Positions 53,294 to 62,635 of a DNA stretch of 64,000 nt are shown piece after piece (position 1 is the first letter of the stretch; each line of letters opens with the position of its first letter). Under the pieces are notes generated by a model. The model was not told where the DNA came from and ran no database searches. It worked only from the letters and a program-made list of their open reading frames with translations. Source of the stretch: Sinomonas sp. ASV486 (GTDB lineage: Bacteria > Actinomycetota > Actinomycetes > Actinomycetales > Micrococcaceae). A program made the translations under genes and the position numbers. The stretch covers positions 62,001 to 126,000 of the forward strand of contig NZ_JAVFJK010000001.1 in NCBI RefSeq assembly GCF_030908215.1, in the 5' to 3' direction.

Positions 53294-54277
53294 TCAGTGG
53301 AAGCGGTGGTCCTGGATGGTCATGCGGGCGCCGTAGCGCGGTGCGCGGATCCCTGAGAGCCCGAGCAGCCGTACGAGGCGCTGCCGGTGGCCCCGCCATG
53401 GCTCGAGGAGGCGGAGCATGCCGGCGTCGTCGGTGCGCTCGCCGGTGAGCGCGACCCCCACGAACTTCGCGAGGTGGAAATCGCCCACCGAGACCGAGTC
53501 GGGGTCCGCATGAGTGCGCTGCGTGATCTCGGCCGCTGTCCACACGCCGACGCCCGGGATGGACTTCAGGGCGGCTGCCGCCTCTTCCGCCGTCTTCGAC
53601 GCGAGCCGTTCGAGGCCCGACGCCGCGCGCAGGGCACGCATGACGGTGTCCGAACGCTGGGGCCCGACGCCGGCTCGGTGCCACTCCCACGACGGGATCC
53701 CCAGCCACGTCTCGGCGCTCGGCGCGACCATGAGCCCTGCCGGTGCGACGGTGCCGGCGCCGGGCGCGGGCGTGCCGTAGCGGCGCACGAGGTACCGGTA
53801 GGCGCGCCGGGCCTCGACCGTCGTGACCTTCTGCTCGAGGATGGTCGGCACCAGTGCATCCACGACGCGGCCGGTGGCGGGCAGGCGCAGGGCCGGATGG
53901 CGGCGTCGTGCCTCGCGGACCACCGGCGGGAGGGTCGCCAGGAAACCGGCGTCGTCGAACGCGGACCAGTCGTCGGTGAGGCCGAGCATCCCGGGTGCGG
54001 ACTCGACGGCCGACGCCGCGCCGTCGCCCCAGGCACGGACCGTCACCTTGCCGGCGGCGTGGGTGACGAGGACGGAGGCATGCCCCTCCGGCGTCCCAAA
54101 CGCGCTCCAGAGTCCACCGGGGTGTGCGGCGAAGGTGGGGTCGCCGTCCCCCCGCTGGAGCGGGAAGCACGTTGCGGCGAGCGAATAGTGCGCTGGGGCC
54201 TCCCACATGGCCGCCGCATCCGCTGTGCCAGCAGACGTGCCGGGTCGTGTAAGGGGGAGCGGGGCTGCGAGGGTCAC
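53294..54277 (-). CDS. HhH-GPD DNA glycosylase (3-methyladenine glycosylase II / AlkA-like)
   Basis: DNA repair protein of 327 aa. The helix-hairpin-helix LKSIPGVGVWTAAEITQRTHAD, near residues 236-257, is followed by DSVSVGDFHLAKFVGVALTG with the catalytic Asp, and RLLEPWRGHRQRLVRLL at the end; this is the HhH-GPD layout. It would remove alkylated bases. The N-terminal 120 residues resemble the AlkA-like beta domain, though weakly. The start is a GTG; upstream motifs are weak. Confidence 0.87.
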   Translation of the reverse strand: MTLAAPLPLTRPGTSAGTADAAAMWEAPAHYSLAATCFPLQRGDGDPTFAAHPGGLWSAFGTPEGHASVLVTHAAGKVTVRAWGDGAASAVESAPGMLGLTDDWSAFDDAGFLATLPPVVREARRRHPALRLPATGRVVDALVPTILEQKVTTVEARRAYRYLVRRYGTPAPGAGTVAPAGLMVAPSAETWLGIPSWEWHRAGVGPQRSDTVMRALRAASGLERLASKTAEEAAAALKSIPGVGVWTAAEITQRTHADPDSVSVGDFHLAKFVGVALTGERTDDAGMLRLLEPWRGHRQRLVRLLGLSGIRAPRYGARMTIQDHRFH

Positions 54278-54353
54278 CCGCTCATGGTGTCACGGGCGAC
54301 TGACAGTCCAAGGGCGCGAGCCCCTTGTCTGGTGTCTTCTGGCTGGCAGTTGT

Positions 54354-55928
54354 CTACCAGTTGAAGGGCACGAGGTCGGGGCCGACAATGTGGCCGCCTG
54401 TGCCCGGATGGGCCTGATCGTGCACGAAGTGGCCGCCGTACCACAGGACAACGTCCTGCCCATCCACAGATTCGCTGTTCAGGAACTTGTCGATGTCAGC
54501 GCGTGACACATAGGGATTCGTCGAGAAGCCGTGTCCATCGTCGATTTCGCCGGCGTGGTATCGCAGTACCCACAGATCGCCCGCGCCGAAGGCATCCGCG
54601 GTGCCGTCGTGGGGGCCGGGTTGAATGGTGTAGCCCATGAATGTCCCCTTGTTGCGCACACGCCAGTGTCTGTTGTGGGCTGCGTCCCTCGTCCGGCGGA
54701 TCTCGTATTTCTTCGTGTGCCAATGGGTGCCAGGGATGATTGGCGGGTTGTTGTATTCCTCGACGACGTTGTTGCCTGGTGTGATGATGTCGAAGTCGAG
54801 TCTCCAGTAGGCGTGGTGGGTGTGGACCTTGCAGGTGCATGGATTGGCGACTGCCGCGAATCCGAAGCGGGGTTGGATGGTGCCGTTGTCAAGGAGATGC
54901 CATTCGGAGATATACCTGTACCAGCCAGCTTGAAGCTGGCTGACCAGCCTCAATCCCCCGTTGTGGTACCACAGGGCTACGCCGCGGAAGCCTCCTCCGT
55001 CGTGACCGCTGTCCAAGATCGTCTGCGGCGGGATCGTGCAGAGCCGCCATCCAGGACCGACCGGCTCGCTTCCGACTGCCTCGAAGCAGGTCTCGCTGTT
55101 CTGCCAGTCTCGATAGGTGGGACCACAGCCTGCGCGCACGCCCGCACCCCCGTACTCGACGTTCAGGATGGGCACGTGAGCCCGGTGGAGGACGCGCCGT
55201 CCCTTGTAGTCGACGTATCGGAGCTCGATTCCGGATCCGTTGGTCCCCGACGATGCTTCGGGTCGGACCACGACAAGATCCCACAACACGGCCGAGCCCC
55301 TCAGGACGCGTACCCTCACCTGGTCGCGCCCCGCCGACGGCTCGCATCCTCCTTCCGCCGGCGTCGCCTCGCAATTGTCCGACGTCGGATGGGCCACGCC
55401 CGCTGGCTCGTGGATGACGGAACCGTCAGCGAGACGCACCCCGATGATCCTGTGTGCCAGGTCGCCGCTTTCTCCTCGAAGCCCGACGGCGATGACCCGC
55501 TGTCTAGTCCCGTCGGGCTCAGGGCTGTCTAGAACTGGCGGCATGGGCCGGTAGGGGGTGAGGCCGTGCGCGTCGACGAGTTCGGCAATTCGGGGGTCTC
55601 GCAACGCCAATTCGACGGCCTGACCGTACTCGTCCTCGCTCGCGAGCAGCAGGAAGTCCGAGGGGCGCACCGAGACCGATTCCAGCTCATCCACTCGGCC
55701 GGAAACGTGGGCTGAGCGGCAGGTGCGGGCATTGTGGACGACCGCTTCGAATCCGGCGCGGTCGGAGTCCTTGTCCGAGAGCTCGAGGTTGTGGACGGAC
55801 AACTCGGCATCGCCGAGGACGGCTCGAACCGCCGGGTGCTCAAGCAGTGCCATGCGGGTCGCCGAGATAGCTGGCTCCGGATCGTAGGGCTCCACGGTGA
55901 TCCGCAGGCCGCTCTCTTGCTCCGTCAT
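54354..55928 (-). CDS. copper-amine-oxidase-like protein with altered cofactor motif
   Basis: Protein of 524 aa. The C-terminal 300 residues resemble the copper amine oxidase catalytic fold: YVDYKGRRVLHRAHVPILNVEY, then HTHHAYWRLDFDI (matching the H-x-H copper ligands) and VVLWYGGHFVHDQAHPGTGG with LVPFNW at the end (third His and final strand). The topaquinone position, normally N-Y-D/E in a motif before a D/E-NGTI strand, reads AGWYRYISEWHLLDNGTI here. The Tyr is kept but the preceding Asn is Trp, so cofactor formation is doubtful. The N-terminal 150 residues look like amine oxidase N-domains. There is no signal peptide. ATG 55928 follows GGAAG. Codon use and Trp/His richness differ from the neighbours, suggesting transfer. 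Confidence 0.65.
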   Translation of the reverse strand: MTEQESGLRITVEPYDPEPAISATRMALLEHPAVRAVLGDAELSVHNLELSDKDSDRAGFEAVVHNARTCRSAHVSGRVDELESVSVRPSDFLLLASEDEYGQAVELALRDPRIAELVDAHGLTPYRPMPPVLDSPEPDGTRQRVIAVGLRGESGDLAHRIIGVRLADGSVIHEPAGVAHPTSDNCEATPAEGGCEPSAGRDQVRVRVLRGSAVLWDLVVVRPEASSGTNGSGIELRYVDYKGRRVLHRAHVPILNVEYGGAGVRAGCGPTYRDWQNSETCFEAVGSEPVGPGWRLCTIPPQTILDSGHDGGGFRGVALWYHNGGLRLVSQLQAGWYRYISEWHLLDNGTIQPRFGFAAVANPCTCKVHTHHAYWRLDFDIITPGNNVVEEYNNPPIIPGTHWHTKKYEIRRTRDAAHNRHWRVRNKGTFMGYTIQPGPHDGTADAFGAGDLWVLRYHAGEIDDGHGFSTNPYVSRADIDKFLNSESVDGQDVVLWYGGHFVHDQAHPGTGGHIVGPDLVPFNW

Positions 55929-56112
55929 CACTTCCGCTTCTTTGCTCGAAAAGTTGGTGCATCTGCAAGTGCATGAAATAGATCACACGCGGCATTATTC
56001 GCGCGTTATCGGTGGGCGATCGGAGCGGGTCTTGACTCACGCCGGAGACCGCTCAAGGATCGTGGATAGGGCGTTGACCCCGCGTCCCACTCTTTCGAAG
56101 GAAGGCAGCACC

Positions 56113-56508
56113 ATGTCTGGAAAAGTCGTGCACTTCGAGATCCCCGCGGACGACGGCGACCGCGCCAACCGCTTCTACACCGAGGCCTTCGGCTGGAACA
56201 TGATGGCGGTCCCTGGGATGGACTACACGATGGTCGGAACCACGCCCAGCGATGAGAACGGCCAGCCCACCGAGGCCGGCGGCATCAACGGAGGCATGTT
56301 CGTCCGGAGCGAGGAGTTCCCGCCCAAGGAGCCGGTGATCACGATCGACGTCGAGGATATCGACGCTTCCCTGGCCAAGATCGCCGAACTCGGCGGGAGC
56401 ACCATTTCCCCGAAGCTGCCTGTTGGGGAGATGGGCTTCGCCGCGTACTTCAAGGACACCGAGGGCAACGTTCTCGGGCTGTGGGAGAACGCGCCGCAGC
56501 AGGGATAG
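56113..56508 (+). CDS. VOC (glyoxalase/bleomycin-resistance fold) protein
   Basis: Protein of 131 aa. KVVHFEIPADDGDRANRFYTEAFGW and the C-terminal GFAAYFKDTEGNVLGLWENA give the paired beta-alpha-beta modules with the metal-ligand positions His and Glu of vicinal oxygen chelate proteins. The enzymatic role is unknown. ATG 56113 follows AAGGAAGG at 7 nt; the frame is open further upstream without similarity. It is divergent from the amine-oxidase-like gene. Confidence 0.85.
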   Translation: MSGKVVHFEIPADDGDRANRFYTEAFGWNMMAVPGMDYTMVGTTPSDENGQPTEAGGINGGMFVRSEEFPPKEPVITIDVEDIDASLAKIAELGGSTISPKLPVGEMGFAAYFKDTEGNVLGLWENAPQQG

Positions 56509-56548
56509 GCCACAGCAGGAATAGACGGGACGCGCAGCCAGCCCTGAT

Positions 56549-59500
56549 TCAACGGAAGTCCCGGCTCGAGGTCTTCGCCCGCAGGGGAAGGGCCTCGAGC
56601 CGGTCCGCGACCAGGTTGGTGACGCCCTCCTTGGAACGTTCGAGCATGCCGCGGATCACCATGGCCGGTGCCGCCTGCGCGATGCGCCGGTACCGCGTCC
56701 AGACTCCCGTGCTGCAGACGATGTTGAGGATTCCTGTCTCGTCCTCGAGGTTCATGAACGTGATGCCCTGCGCTGTCTGAGGCCGCTGCCGGTGGGTCAC
56801 GACGCCGGCCGCCTCGACTCTGCTCCCCGGATTCGCCGTGCGCAGCTGGTCGATGCGCAGGACGCCGCGCGCGTCGAGCCGCGGGCGGGCGTGGCGGAGC
56901 GGATGGTCATCGGTGGCGACCCCCGTGGCCCACAGGTCGTACGCCACGGCATCCTCGGCGCCGAGTTCAGGCAGCAGCGGAGGCTGGACATACGGCTGGG
57001 ACCCGGGAAGCTGGCCCGGACGCTCGAGGGCCGCCGCGCCCGACTGCCACAGGGCCTCGCGCCTCGTGAGGCCGAGCGAGTTGAGGGCACCCGCGGACGC
57101 AAGCGACTCGAGCTGCTCGGCTGAGAGTCCCGTCCGCCGGGACAGCTCGGCCAGCTCCCGGAAGGGGCCCCCAGCCTCTCGCTCGGCCACGATCCTCTCG
57201 GCGAGGTCCTGTCCGATGCCCCGCACGCTCCCGAGCCCGAGCCGCACCGCACGGGCGGTGTCCCGGCGGTGCGCGAGGGTCTCGTCCTGCGCCTGCGGAT
57301 CGAAGGGCCCGACGGGCGGCTGCACGCGCTCGAGGCACGCATCGAGACCGGCAGCCGGCCCGGAGACATTGTGCTGGAGGGCATAGTCCTGCGGTGAGCC
57401 TGCTGACGAGCCGCTCCCGGGTGAGCCGACCGACTCGGGCGAGCCGTCGCCGTCGTGCGCTCCGTCGAGCTCTTCGAGCGAGGCGTCCGCGAGCGAGCGG
57501 AGGATGTCCGGGCGGAGCACGACGACGCCGTGGCGCCTCGCGTCCGCGACCAGCGTCTGCGGGGAGTAGAACCCCATCGGCTGAGCCCGCAGGAGCGCTG
57601 CGAGGAAGGCCCCCGGATAGTGCAGCTTGAGCCACGAGCTCGCGTACACGAGCACGGCGAAGCTGATCGAGTGGGACTCGGCGAAGCCGAAGTCGGCGAA
57701 CGCCGCGATCTGGGTGTAGATCCCCTTCGCCTCCTCGGGGCTCAGCCCGTTGGCGGCCATGCCCGCGAACAGCTTCTCCTTGAGACTCCCGATCTTCTCG
57801 ACCCCGCGCTTCGAGCCCATGGCCCGGCGGAGCAGGTCGGCGTCCTCGGCCGTGCAGCCGCCGATCGCCATCGCCATCTGCATGAGCTGCTCCTGGAAGA
57901 GCGGGACGCCGAGCGTTCGCGCGAGCACCGGCTCGAGGAGGGGATGCGGGTAGGCGATGTTTTCCTCGCCGGCGCGCCGCCGGATGTAGGGATGGACGGC
58001 CCCGCCCTGGATCGGGCCCGGGCGGATGAGCGCGATCTCGACCACGAGGTCGTAGAACTCCCTGGGGCGCAGCCGCGGAAGCGTGCTCATCTGCGCCCTC
58101 GACTCGACCTGGAACACGCCGACCGAGTCCGCCCTGCACAGCATGTCGTAGACCGCTGGCTCTTCCTTCGGGATGTCCTCGATCCGCCAGCGCTCGCCGA
58201 AGTGCTCGTCAATGAGGTCGAAGCAGTACTGGAGCGCGGCGAGCATGCCGAGGCCGAGCAGGTCGAACTTGACCAGGCCCATCCACTCGCAGTCGTCCTT
58301 GTCCCACTGCAGGACCGTGCGGTTCTCCATGCGGGCGTGCTCGATGGGCACGACCTCGCCCACAGGCCGCTCGGTCAGGACCATCCCGCCCGAGTGGATG
58401 CCGAGGTGGCGGGGGTAGCCGAGGAACTGCTCCGCCAGGGCCACGACGCGCGCAGGGATGCCGTCGGCGTCGTCGGATCTCCCCTCGGAGAGCGCGTCCC
58501 ACCGCTCGAGCCGCTTGGACCATGCGTCCTGCTGCCCCTGCCCGTAGCCGAGGGCCTTCGCGGCGTCCCGGACCGCATTCTTGGGGCGGTAGCTGACCAC
58601 GTTGGCCACCTGGGCGGCGTTGGTGCGGCCGTACTTGGCGTAGACGTGCTGGATGACCTCCTCGCGTCGGTCCGAATCGAAGTCGACGTCGATGTCCGGC
58701 TCCTCCTCGCGCAGGCTCGAGAGGAACCGCTCGAACGGCAGCTGGTAGGCGATGCTGTCCACGGCCGTGATGCTCAGGAGATAGCAGACGGCGGAGTTGG
58801 CCGCCGAGCCGCGCCCCTGGCAGAGGATGCCCCGGCTCCGGGCGAACTGCACGATCTCGTGCACGATGAGGAAGTAGCCCGGGAAGTCCTTCTTCTCGAT
58901 CACGGCGAGCTCCTTCTCGATGCGCTCGCGGACCTCCTCCGGGGGGACTGGGCCGCGCCACGCCGCGCCGGGCACCCCATAGCGGTCCTCGAGCCCGCGC
59001 TCCACGAGCTCACGGAGGTGGGACATGGGCGTGTGCCCGTCGGGGACGTCCTGCTTGGGCAGCTTGGGGCGGGCGGAGCGGAGCGGGAAGGCGAGCTCGT
59101 CTGCCAGGCGCACCGTGTTCTCGACCGCGCCGGGGTAGCGGGCAAAACGCTCGGCCATCTCCGCGCCGCTGCGCAGATGTGCGCCGTCGCTCGCCGGCAG
59201 CCAGCCGTCGAGCTCGTCGAGGCTGCGCCGTGCGCGCACGGCGGCGAGCGCCGTCGCGAGCGGGTGCCGCGAGGGCTCGGCGAAGTGGACCGCGTTCGTG
59301 GCGACGCAGGGAAGGCCCAGACGCCGGGCGATATCCGCGAGGGCATCGTTGTGGGCGCTGTCGAGCGGATTCCCGTGGTCGAAGAGTTCGACGGCCACCC
59401 CGTCGGTGCCGAACAGCTCGACGAGCCCCTGGACCGCGAGCTCCGCCGCCTCCTCGCCGTGCTCGCGGAGCGCCCGCCGCACCGCTGACTTGCGACATCC

Positions 59501-60145
59501 CGTGAGCACGACGCAGTGCCCGCGCAGGCGTTCCGCAACCTCCTCGAGGACGTACACGGGGCGCCCCTTCTCCGCGCCGCCCGCGAGCTGGGCCGCCGTG
59601 ATGGCCCCTGCGAGCCGGTGGTAGCCGTCCTCCCCGCGGGCGAGCACGAGGAGGTGCTCGCCCTCCGGATCAGGCACCCCGTTCTGGGGACCCGAGAGGC
59701 CCATCGACAGCTCGGCGCCGAAGACCGTGGCGAGGCCGTAGGCCTCCGCCGCCTCGGCGAGCCGCACCACCCCGTAGAAGCCGTCGTGGTCCGTGATGGC
59801 GAGAGCATGCAGGCCGAGGCGTACCGCCTCCTCGACGAGCTCCTCGGGCGACGACGCTCCGTCGAGGAAGCTGTAGTGCGAATGGACGTGAAGCTCCGCG
59901 TAGGGGACGGCCGCCGTGCTGCTGGGGACCGGCAGCGGGATGTAGGGCCCGCGCTTGCGGGACCACGCGGGGCTGTCACCGCCGTCGTGCTCGATGGGCT
60001 TCCGCCCTGCTTCAGTCCGCCCTGAACCGCTGCGGCCCGGGCCGGTGCTCCCCGAACTGCCGCGCAGCTCGTCGGCACTCACCTCCTTGCCCTCGAGGAT
60101 GTCGTGCAGCTGCTGCCAGGGGATCGGCGGGTTGCTCCAGCCCAT
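56549..60145 (-). CDS. dnaE2: error-prone DNA polymerase III alpha subunit DnaE2 (ImuC)
   Basis: Polymerase of 1198 aa. The PHP domain begins near residue 82 (AELHVHSHYSFLDGASSPEE, ITDHDGFYGV), the polymerase catalytic aspartates are in EPDIDVDFDSDRREEVIQHVY near 483, and GRGSAANSAVCYLL precedes them. The HhH and OB-fold regions follow (VRGIGQDLAERIV; VEAAGVVTHRQRPQTAQGITF). It carries out translesion synthesis with ImuA' and ImuB during SOS mutagenesis. ATG 60145 follows GGAAGGAGG at 5 nt. It lies 63 bp after imuB in the same direction. Confidence 0.95.
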   Translation of the reverse strand: MGWSNPPIPWQQLHDILEGKEVSADELRGSSGSTGPGRSGSGRTEAGRKPIEHDGGDSPAWSRKRGPYIPLPVPSSTAAVPYAELHVHSHYSFLDGASSPEELVEEAVRLGLHALAITDHDGFYGVVRLAEAAEAYGLATVFGAELSMGLSGPQNGVPDPEGEHLLVLARGEDGYHRLAGAITAAQLAGGAEKGRPVYVLEEVAERLRGHCVVLTGCRKSAVRRALREHGEEAAELAVQGLVELFGTDGVAVELFDHGNPLDSAHNDALADIARRLGLPCVATNAVHFAEPSRHPLATALAAVRARRSLDELDGWLPASDGAHLRSGAEMAERFARYPGAVENTVRLADELAFPLRSARPKLPKQDVPDGHTPMSHLRELVERGLEDRYGVPGAAWRGPVPPEEVRERIEKELAVIEKKDFPGYFLIVHEIVQFARSRGILCQGRGSAANSAVCYLLSITAVDSIAYQLPFERFLSSLREEEPDIDVDFDSDRREEVIQHVYAKYGRTNAAQVANVVSYRPKNAVRDAAKALGYGQGQQDAWSKRLERWDALSEGRSDDADGIPARVVALAEQFLGYPRHLGIHSGGMVLTERPVGEVVPIEHARMENRTVLQWDKDDCEWMGLVKFDLLGLGMLAALQYCFDLIDEHFGERWRIEDIPKEEPAVYDMLCRADSVGVFQVESRAQMSTLPRLRPREFYDLVVEIALIRPGPIQGGAVHPYIRRRAGEENIAYPHPLLEPVLARTLGVPLFQEQLMQMAMAIGGCTAEDADLLRRAMGSKRGVEKIGSLKEKLFAGMAANGLSPEEAKGIYTQIAAFADFGFAESHSISFAVLVYASSWLKLHYPGAFLAALLRAQPMGFYSPQTLVADARRHGVVVLRPDILRSLADASLEELDGAHDGDGSPESVGSPGSGSSAGSPQDYALQHNVSGPAAGLDACLERVQPPVGPFDPQAQDETLAHRRDTARAVRLGLGSVRGIGQDLAERIVAEREAGGPFRELAELSRRTGLSAEQLESLASAGALNSLGLTRREALWQSGAAALERPGQLPGSQPYVQPPLLPELGAEDAVAYDLWATGVATDDHPLRHARPRLDARGVLRIDQLRTANPGSRVEAAGVVTHRQRPQTAQGITFMNLEDETGILNIVCSTGVWTRYRRIAQAAPAMVIRGMLERSKEGVTNLVADRLEALPLRAKTSSRDFR

Positions 60146-60208
60146 GTGGGCCTCCTTCCTTCAGCGTCCCTTCAGTCCCTCATCTGGATGAGGGGCCTTA
60201 CGTGGCCG

Positions 60209-61801
60209 TCAGTCGTAGCGGGCCTCGGCCCACCAGCTACCGTCCTCCCCGAGCAGGAGCCAGGCCTCGCCGTCGCCGTCGAGGATCTGGAACCGCTCGG
60301 CCCGGCGTCCCTCGGCCGCGTCCCACCACCGCTCGCGCAGAGGCCATGGTCCGGCCCAGCTCCGGACGGCGCGTCTCCTCGCCCCCGCAGCGGGCACGAA
60401 CCACGCTGGCGCCGCCGAGAGGCCCCCGCGGGCGCCGACCCCGAGGGGGAGTCCATCGTCCCCGAGCAGGGTCACCGGCGGCGGCTCGGAGAACACCGTG
60501 GCCGGAAGGGGTGGCGGCACCGACCCTGGCCACGGACGCGACGCACGGTCTGAGGTGCCCAGCGGCGGATCCTCGCCCCACGGCACGAGGAGGCATCGCT
60601 CTGCCAGAAGCCTCCCGCCGGCAGCGGCGGCATGGAGCACCGAGCCGTGGCCCAGCATGGTCTGGAGCCGGTGGAGGCCATGGTCCAGCCGTTCGTCGAC
60701 ACCACCGAACAGGGCCTGGGCTCGGCGGCCGAGCAGATCGACCCGTTCGGGGAGCAGACGGACCTGGACCACGGGTGCCCCGAGGGCGTCTCCGGTGGTG
60801 CGCCAGGCCGTCCGCTCCCGCGGGCGGGGCGAGGGGTCCTGCCCGGACTGCAGCTGCCACCGGACGCGCTCTACAGCGTCGCCGGGAGAGAACTGGTGGG
60901 GATGGCCCCAGGATCGCTCGGAGCGGGCACCGGAATCGTCGGTGATCTGCACGCGCAGCAGGGTGCAGGCAAGGCCCGCGTGCATGAGCCCGGCGACGAA
61001 GTCCTCGGCGACCGGTCTGAGGGCGAACGCTATCTGGTCGACCCGTGTCAGCCCGGGCTCGAACTCCGCGGTCCTGTCGAGCGGTGCTGGGGGGACGCGG
61101 GGCACGACGGCGCGCGGGTCCCGTCCGCTGGCCCGGGCGTGGGCCGCGAGCCCCTCGGCCCCGAACCGGGATCGGACCTCGGCGGCGGGAAGGTCGGCGA
61201 AGTCCCCGAGCGTGCGCAGGCCCAGGCGTGTGAGAAGGGAGGCCAGCCTCGGGTCGCCGAGGGCTGCGACCGGCAGAGGGGAGAGGAATGCGGCAGACGC
61301 CCCGGCCCCGATGACCCGAAGGCCGGAGAGCTCATGGGTGCTCCGCGCCGCCTGCTCGGCCGCGAAGACCGAATCGGCAATTCCGGCGCGGGCCTCGAGC
61401 CCGAGCCCGGATGCGCCCTCGAGAGCGGCGCCGCCCGCGGCCTCCTCGCTCCCGTAGTACCTGGCCGCGCCCCGGGCCCGTACGGCGCACAGGCCTGGAC
61501 GGAGGATCTGGACGCCCGGTACGGCGGTCTCGAGGGCTCTGACCACAGGGTCGAATTCCCGTTCCGCGCGCGCGGGATCGGCCGGGACGGTGACGAGCTC
61601 GGGGCACCGGACCTGCGCTTCCCGGACCCGCAGCCCGCGGACCACTCCGGCAGTCCGGGCGTCGGCGGAGCAGACAGCGACCAGACCCTTGTCGATGACG
61701 GCCGCCGCTGCACCCTCAGGCACCTCCCCGGCCAGCTGGGCCGCCACCAGCGGCCAGTCCGGGAACCACACCACAAGCGCCCTCGGCGTTGCGGGACTCA
61801 T
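60209..61801 (-). CDS. imuB: ImuB, catalytically degenerate Y-family polymerase-like protein
   Basis: Protein of 530 aa. It has Y-polymerase palm/finger/little-finger organisation (RALVVWFPDWPLVAAQL, then RTLGDFADLPAAEVRSRFG as the thumb HhH), but the first catalytic acidic residue expected in the N-terminal D-x-D segment is replaced within VVWFPDWPL, as in ImuB proteins. The C-terminal Trp-rich region (RSWAGPWPLRERWWD, GSWWAEARYD) is the known ImuB extension. It probably bridges the beta clamp and DnaE2. ATG 61801 overlaps the imuA' stop (ATGA). Confidence 0.88.
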   Translation of the reverse strand: MSPATPRALVVWFPDWPLVAAQLAGEVPEGAAAAVIDKGLVAVCSADARTAGVVRGLRVREAQVRCPELVTVPADPARAEREFDPVVRALETAVPGVQILRPGLCAVRARGAARYYGSEEAAGGAALEGASGLGLEARAGIADSVFAAEQAARSTHELSGLRVIGAGASAAFLSPLPVAALGDPRLASLLTRLGLRTLGDFADLPAAEVRSRFGAEGLAAHARASGRDPRAVVPRVPPAPLDRTAEFEPGLTRVDQIAFALRPVAEDFVAGLMHAGLACTLLRVQITDDSGARSERSWGHPHQFSPGDAVERVRWQLQSGQDPSPRPRERTAWRTTGDALGAPVVQVRLLPERVDLLGRRAQALFGGVDERLDHGLHRLQTMLGHGSVLHAAAAGGRLLAERCLLVPWGEDPPLGTSDRASRPWPGSVPPPLPATVFSEPPPVTLLGDDGLPLGVGARGGLSAAPAWFVPAAGARRRAVRSWAGPWPLRERWWDAAEGRRAERFQILDGDGEAWLLLGEDGSWWAEARYD

Positions 61802-62553
61802 CCCGCCGCCCCGATCCTTCCGGCCAGATCCCGCTCCTTGCGGACGGCATCTGGCAGCCCCGTGCTCGGCCATCCCGCATCCGGCCGCGCCGCTGCGCCT
61901 GGAAGTCCAGCACCACTCGTCGGTCCGAACTCCACGGTGCCGGTCCGTTTCCGGCCACGCTGGTTCAGCTCGAGGCGGACCCGGTGCCGCGCCAGATGCC
62001 CGTGCCCATGGCCCAGGCCCTCCCAGCTCGAGCTGCTGGCCGTCAGGCGCCCTTCGCTCTGGGGCCATGTGCCCAGGACGAGCAGGACCCCGCCCCTCTC
62101 GCGCAGCCGGGACCCGAGCCGCGACGCGTCGCTCGGCCGCACGGTTCCCGGAGGGCGCACGAGGACGAGGGGAAGCACCTCGACGAGGGCGCCGACGGCC
62201 GCGGTCCAGTCGTCCCCGGGGTCTGGTACGAGGACGAACCGGTCGAGGTCCACGCCGAACCCGGCGGCGGCCTCCGCGCCGAAATCCTGCACCCCGGCGG
62301 CCCCACACCACTGCCCCTCGGCAGACGCCCCAGCTAGGAGTGCCATCGCCACGGACAACGGCGTCTCGAGGGAGTACGCCGCACCGCCGCGGAGGCCGTC
62401 GGGGAAGAACGGGGAGAAGCAGGGAAGGACGGGGTAGGACCCTTCACGGTTCCTTCTGCCCTGGAGTGAATGGATGCGTTCCTGGAGCTCGCGCAGCGTC
62501 CCGGCCGCGGGGGCGCCCACGGAAACCACATCGGAGCTGAATGCGAGTGACAT
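61798..62553 (-). CDS. ImuA' accessory protein of the SOS mutasome
   Basis: Protein of 251 aa, RecA-like in the family, weakly conserved. The segment SLETPLSVAMALLAGASAEGQWCGAAG with DLDRFVLVPDPGDDWTAAVGALVEVLPLVLVRPP corresponds to the mycobacterial ImuA' core. It is the first gene of the imuA'-imuB-dnaE2 run and sits directly under an SOS-type promoter. ATG 62553 follows GATAAT by 6 nt, so the message is probably leaderless. Confidence 0.83.
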   Translation of the reverse strand: MSLAFSSDVVSVGAPAAGTLRELQERIHSLQGRRNREGSYPVLPCFSPFFPDGLRGGAAYSLETPLSVAMALLAGASAEGQWCGAAGVQDFGAEAAAGFGVDLDRFVLVPDPGDDWTAAVGALVEVLPLVLVRPPGTVRPSDASRLGSRLRERGGVLLVLGTWPQSEGRLTASSSSWEGLGHGHGHLARHRVRLELNQRGRKRTGTVEFGPTSGAGLPGAAARPDAGWPSTGLPDAVRKERDLAGRIGAAG

Positions 62554-62559
62554 GCTTCA

Positions 62560-62588
62560 ATTATCGAAAATATGTTCGAAACAGTCAA
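62560..62588 (-). promoter_or_regulatory. SOS promoter with LexA box for imuA'-imuB-dnaE2
   Basis: On the minus strand: TTGACT (62583-62588), a 17-nt spacer, GATAAT (62560-62565). The plus-strand sequence TCGAAAATATGTTCGA (62564-62579) fills the spacer and matches the actinobacterial LexA consensus TCGAAC-N4-GTTCGA with one mismatch. LexA bound here would block the polymerase. Confidence 0.85.
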
Positions 62589-62623
62589 TCGGGCGGAGTC
62601 GGCTCATGGACCCGCCCAGCCGT

Positions 62624-62629
62624 TAGAGT
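62624..62629 (+). promoter_or_regulatory. -10 box of cbs (leaderless)
   Basis: TAGAGT, 6 nt, then GTG 62636, with no ribosome binding site. It is separated from the SOS promoter by about 35 bp. Confidence 0.5.
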
Positions 62630-62635
62630 TGGGGC

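Noticed and set aside
57455-59488. 677-codon open frame on the plus strand opposite dnaE2
   Set aside because: It is the antisense of the well-conserved polymerase gene; its translation is low-complexity Arg/Glu/Leu/Val with no domains. Long antisense frames are expected at this GC content.
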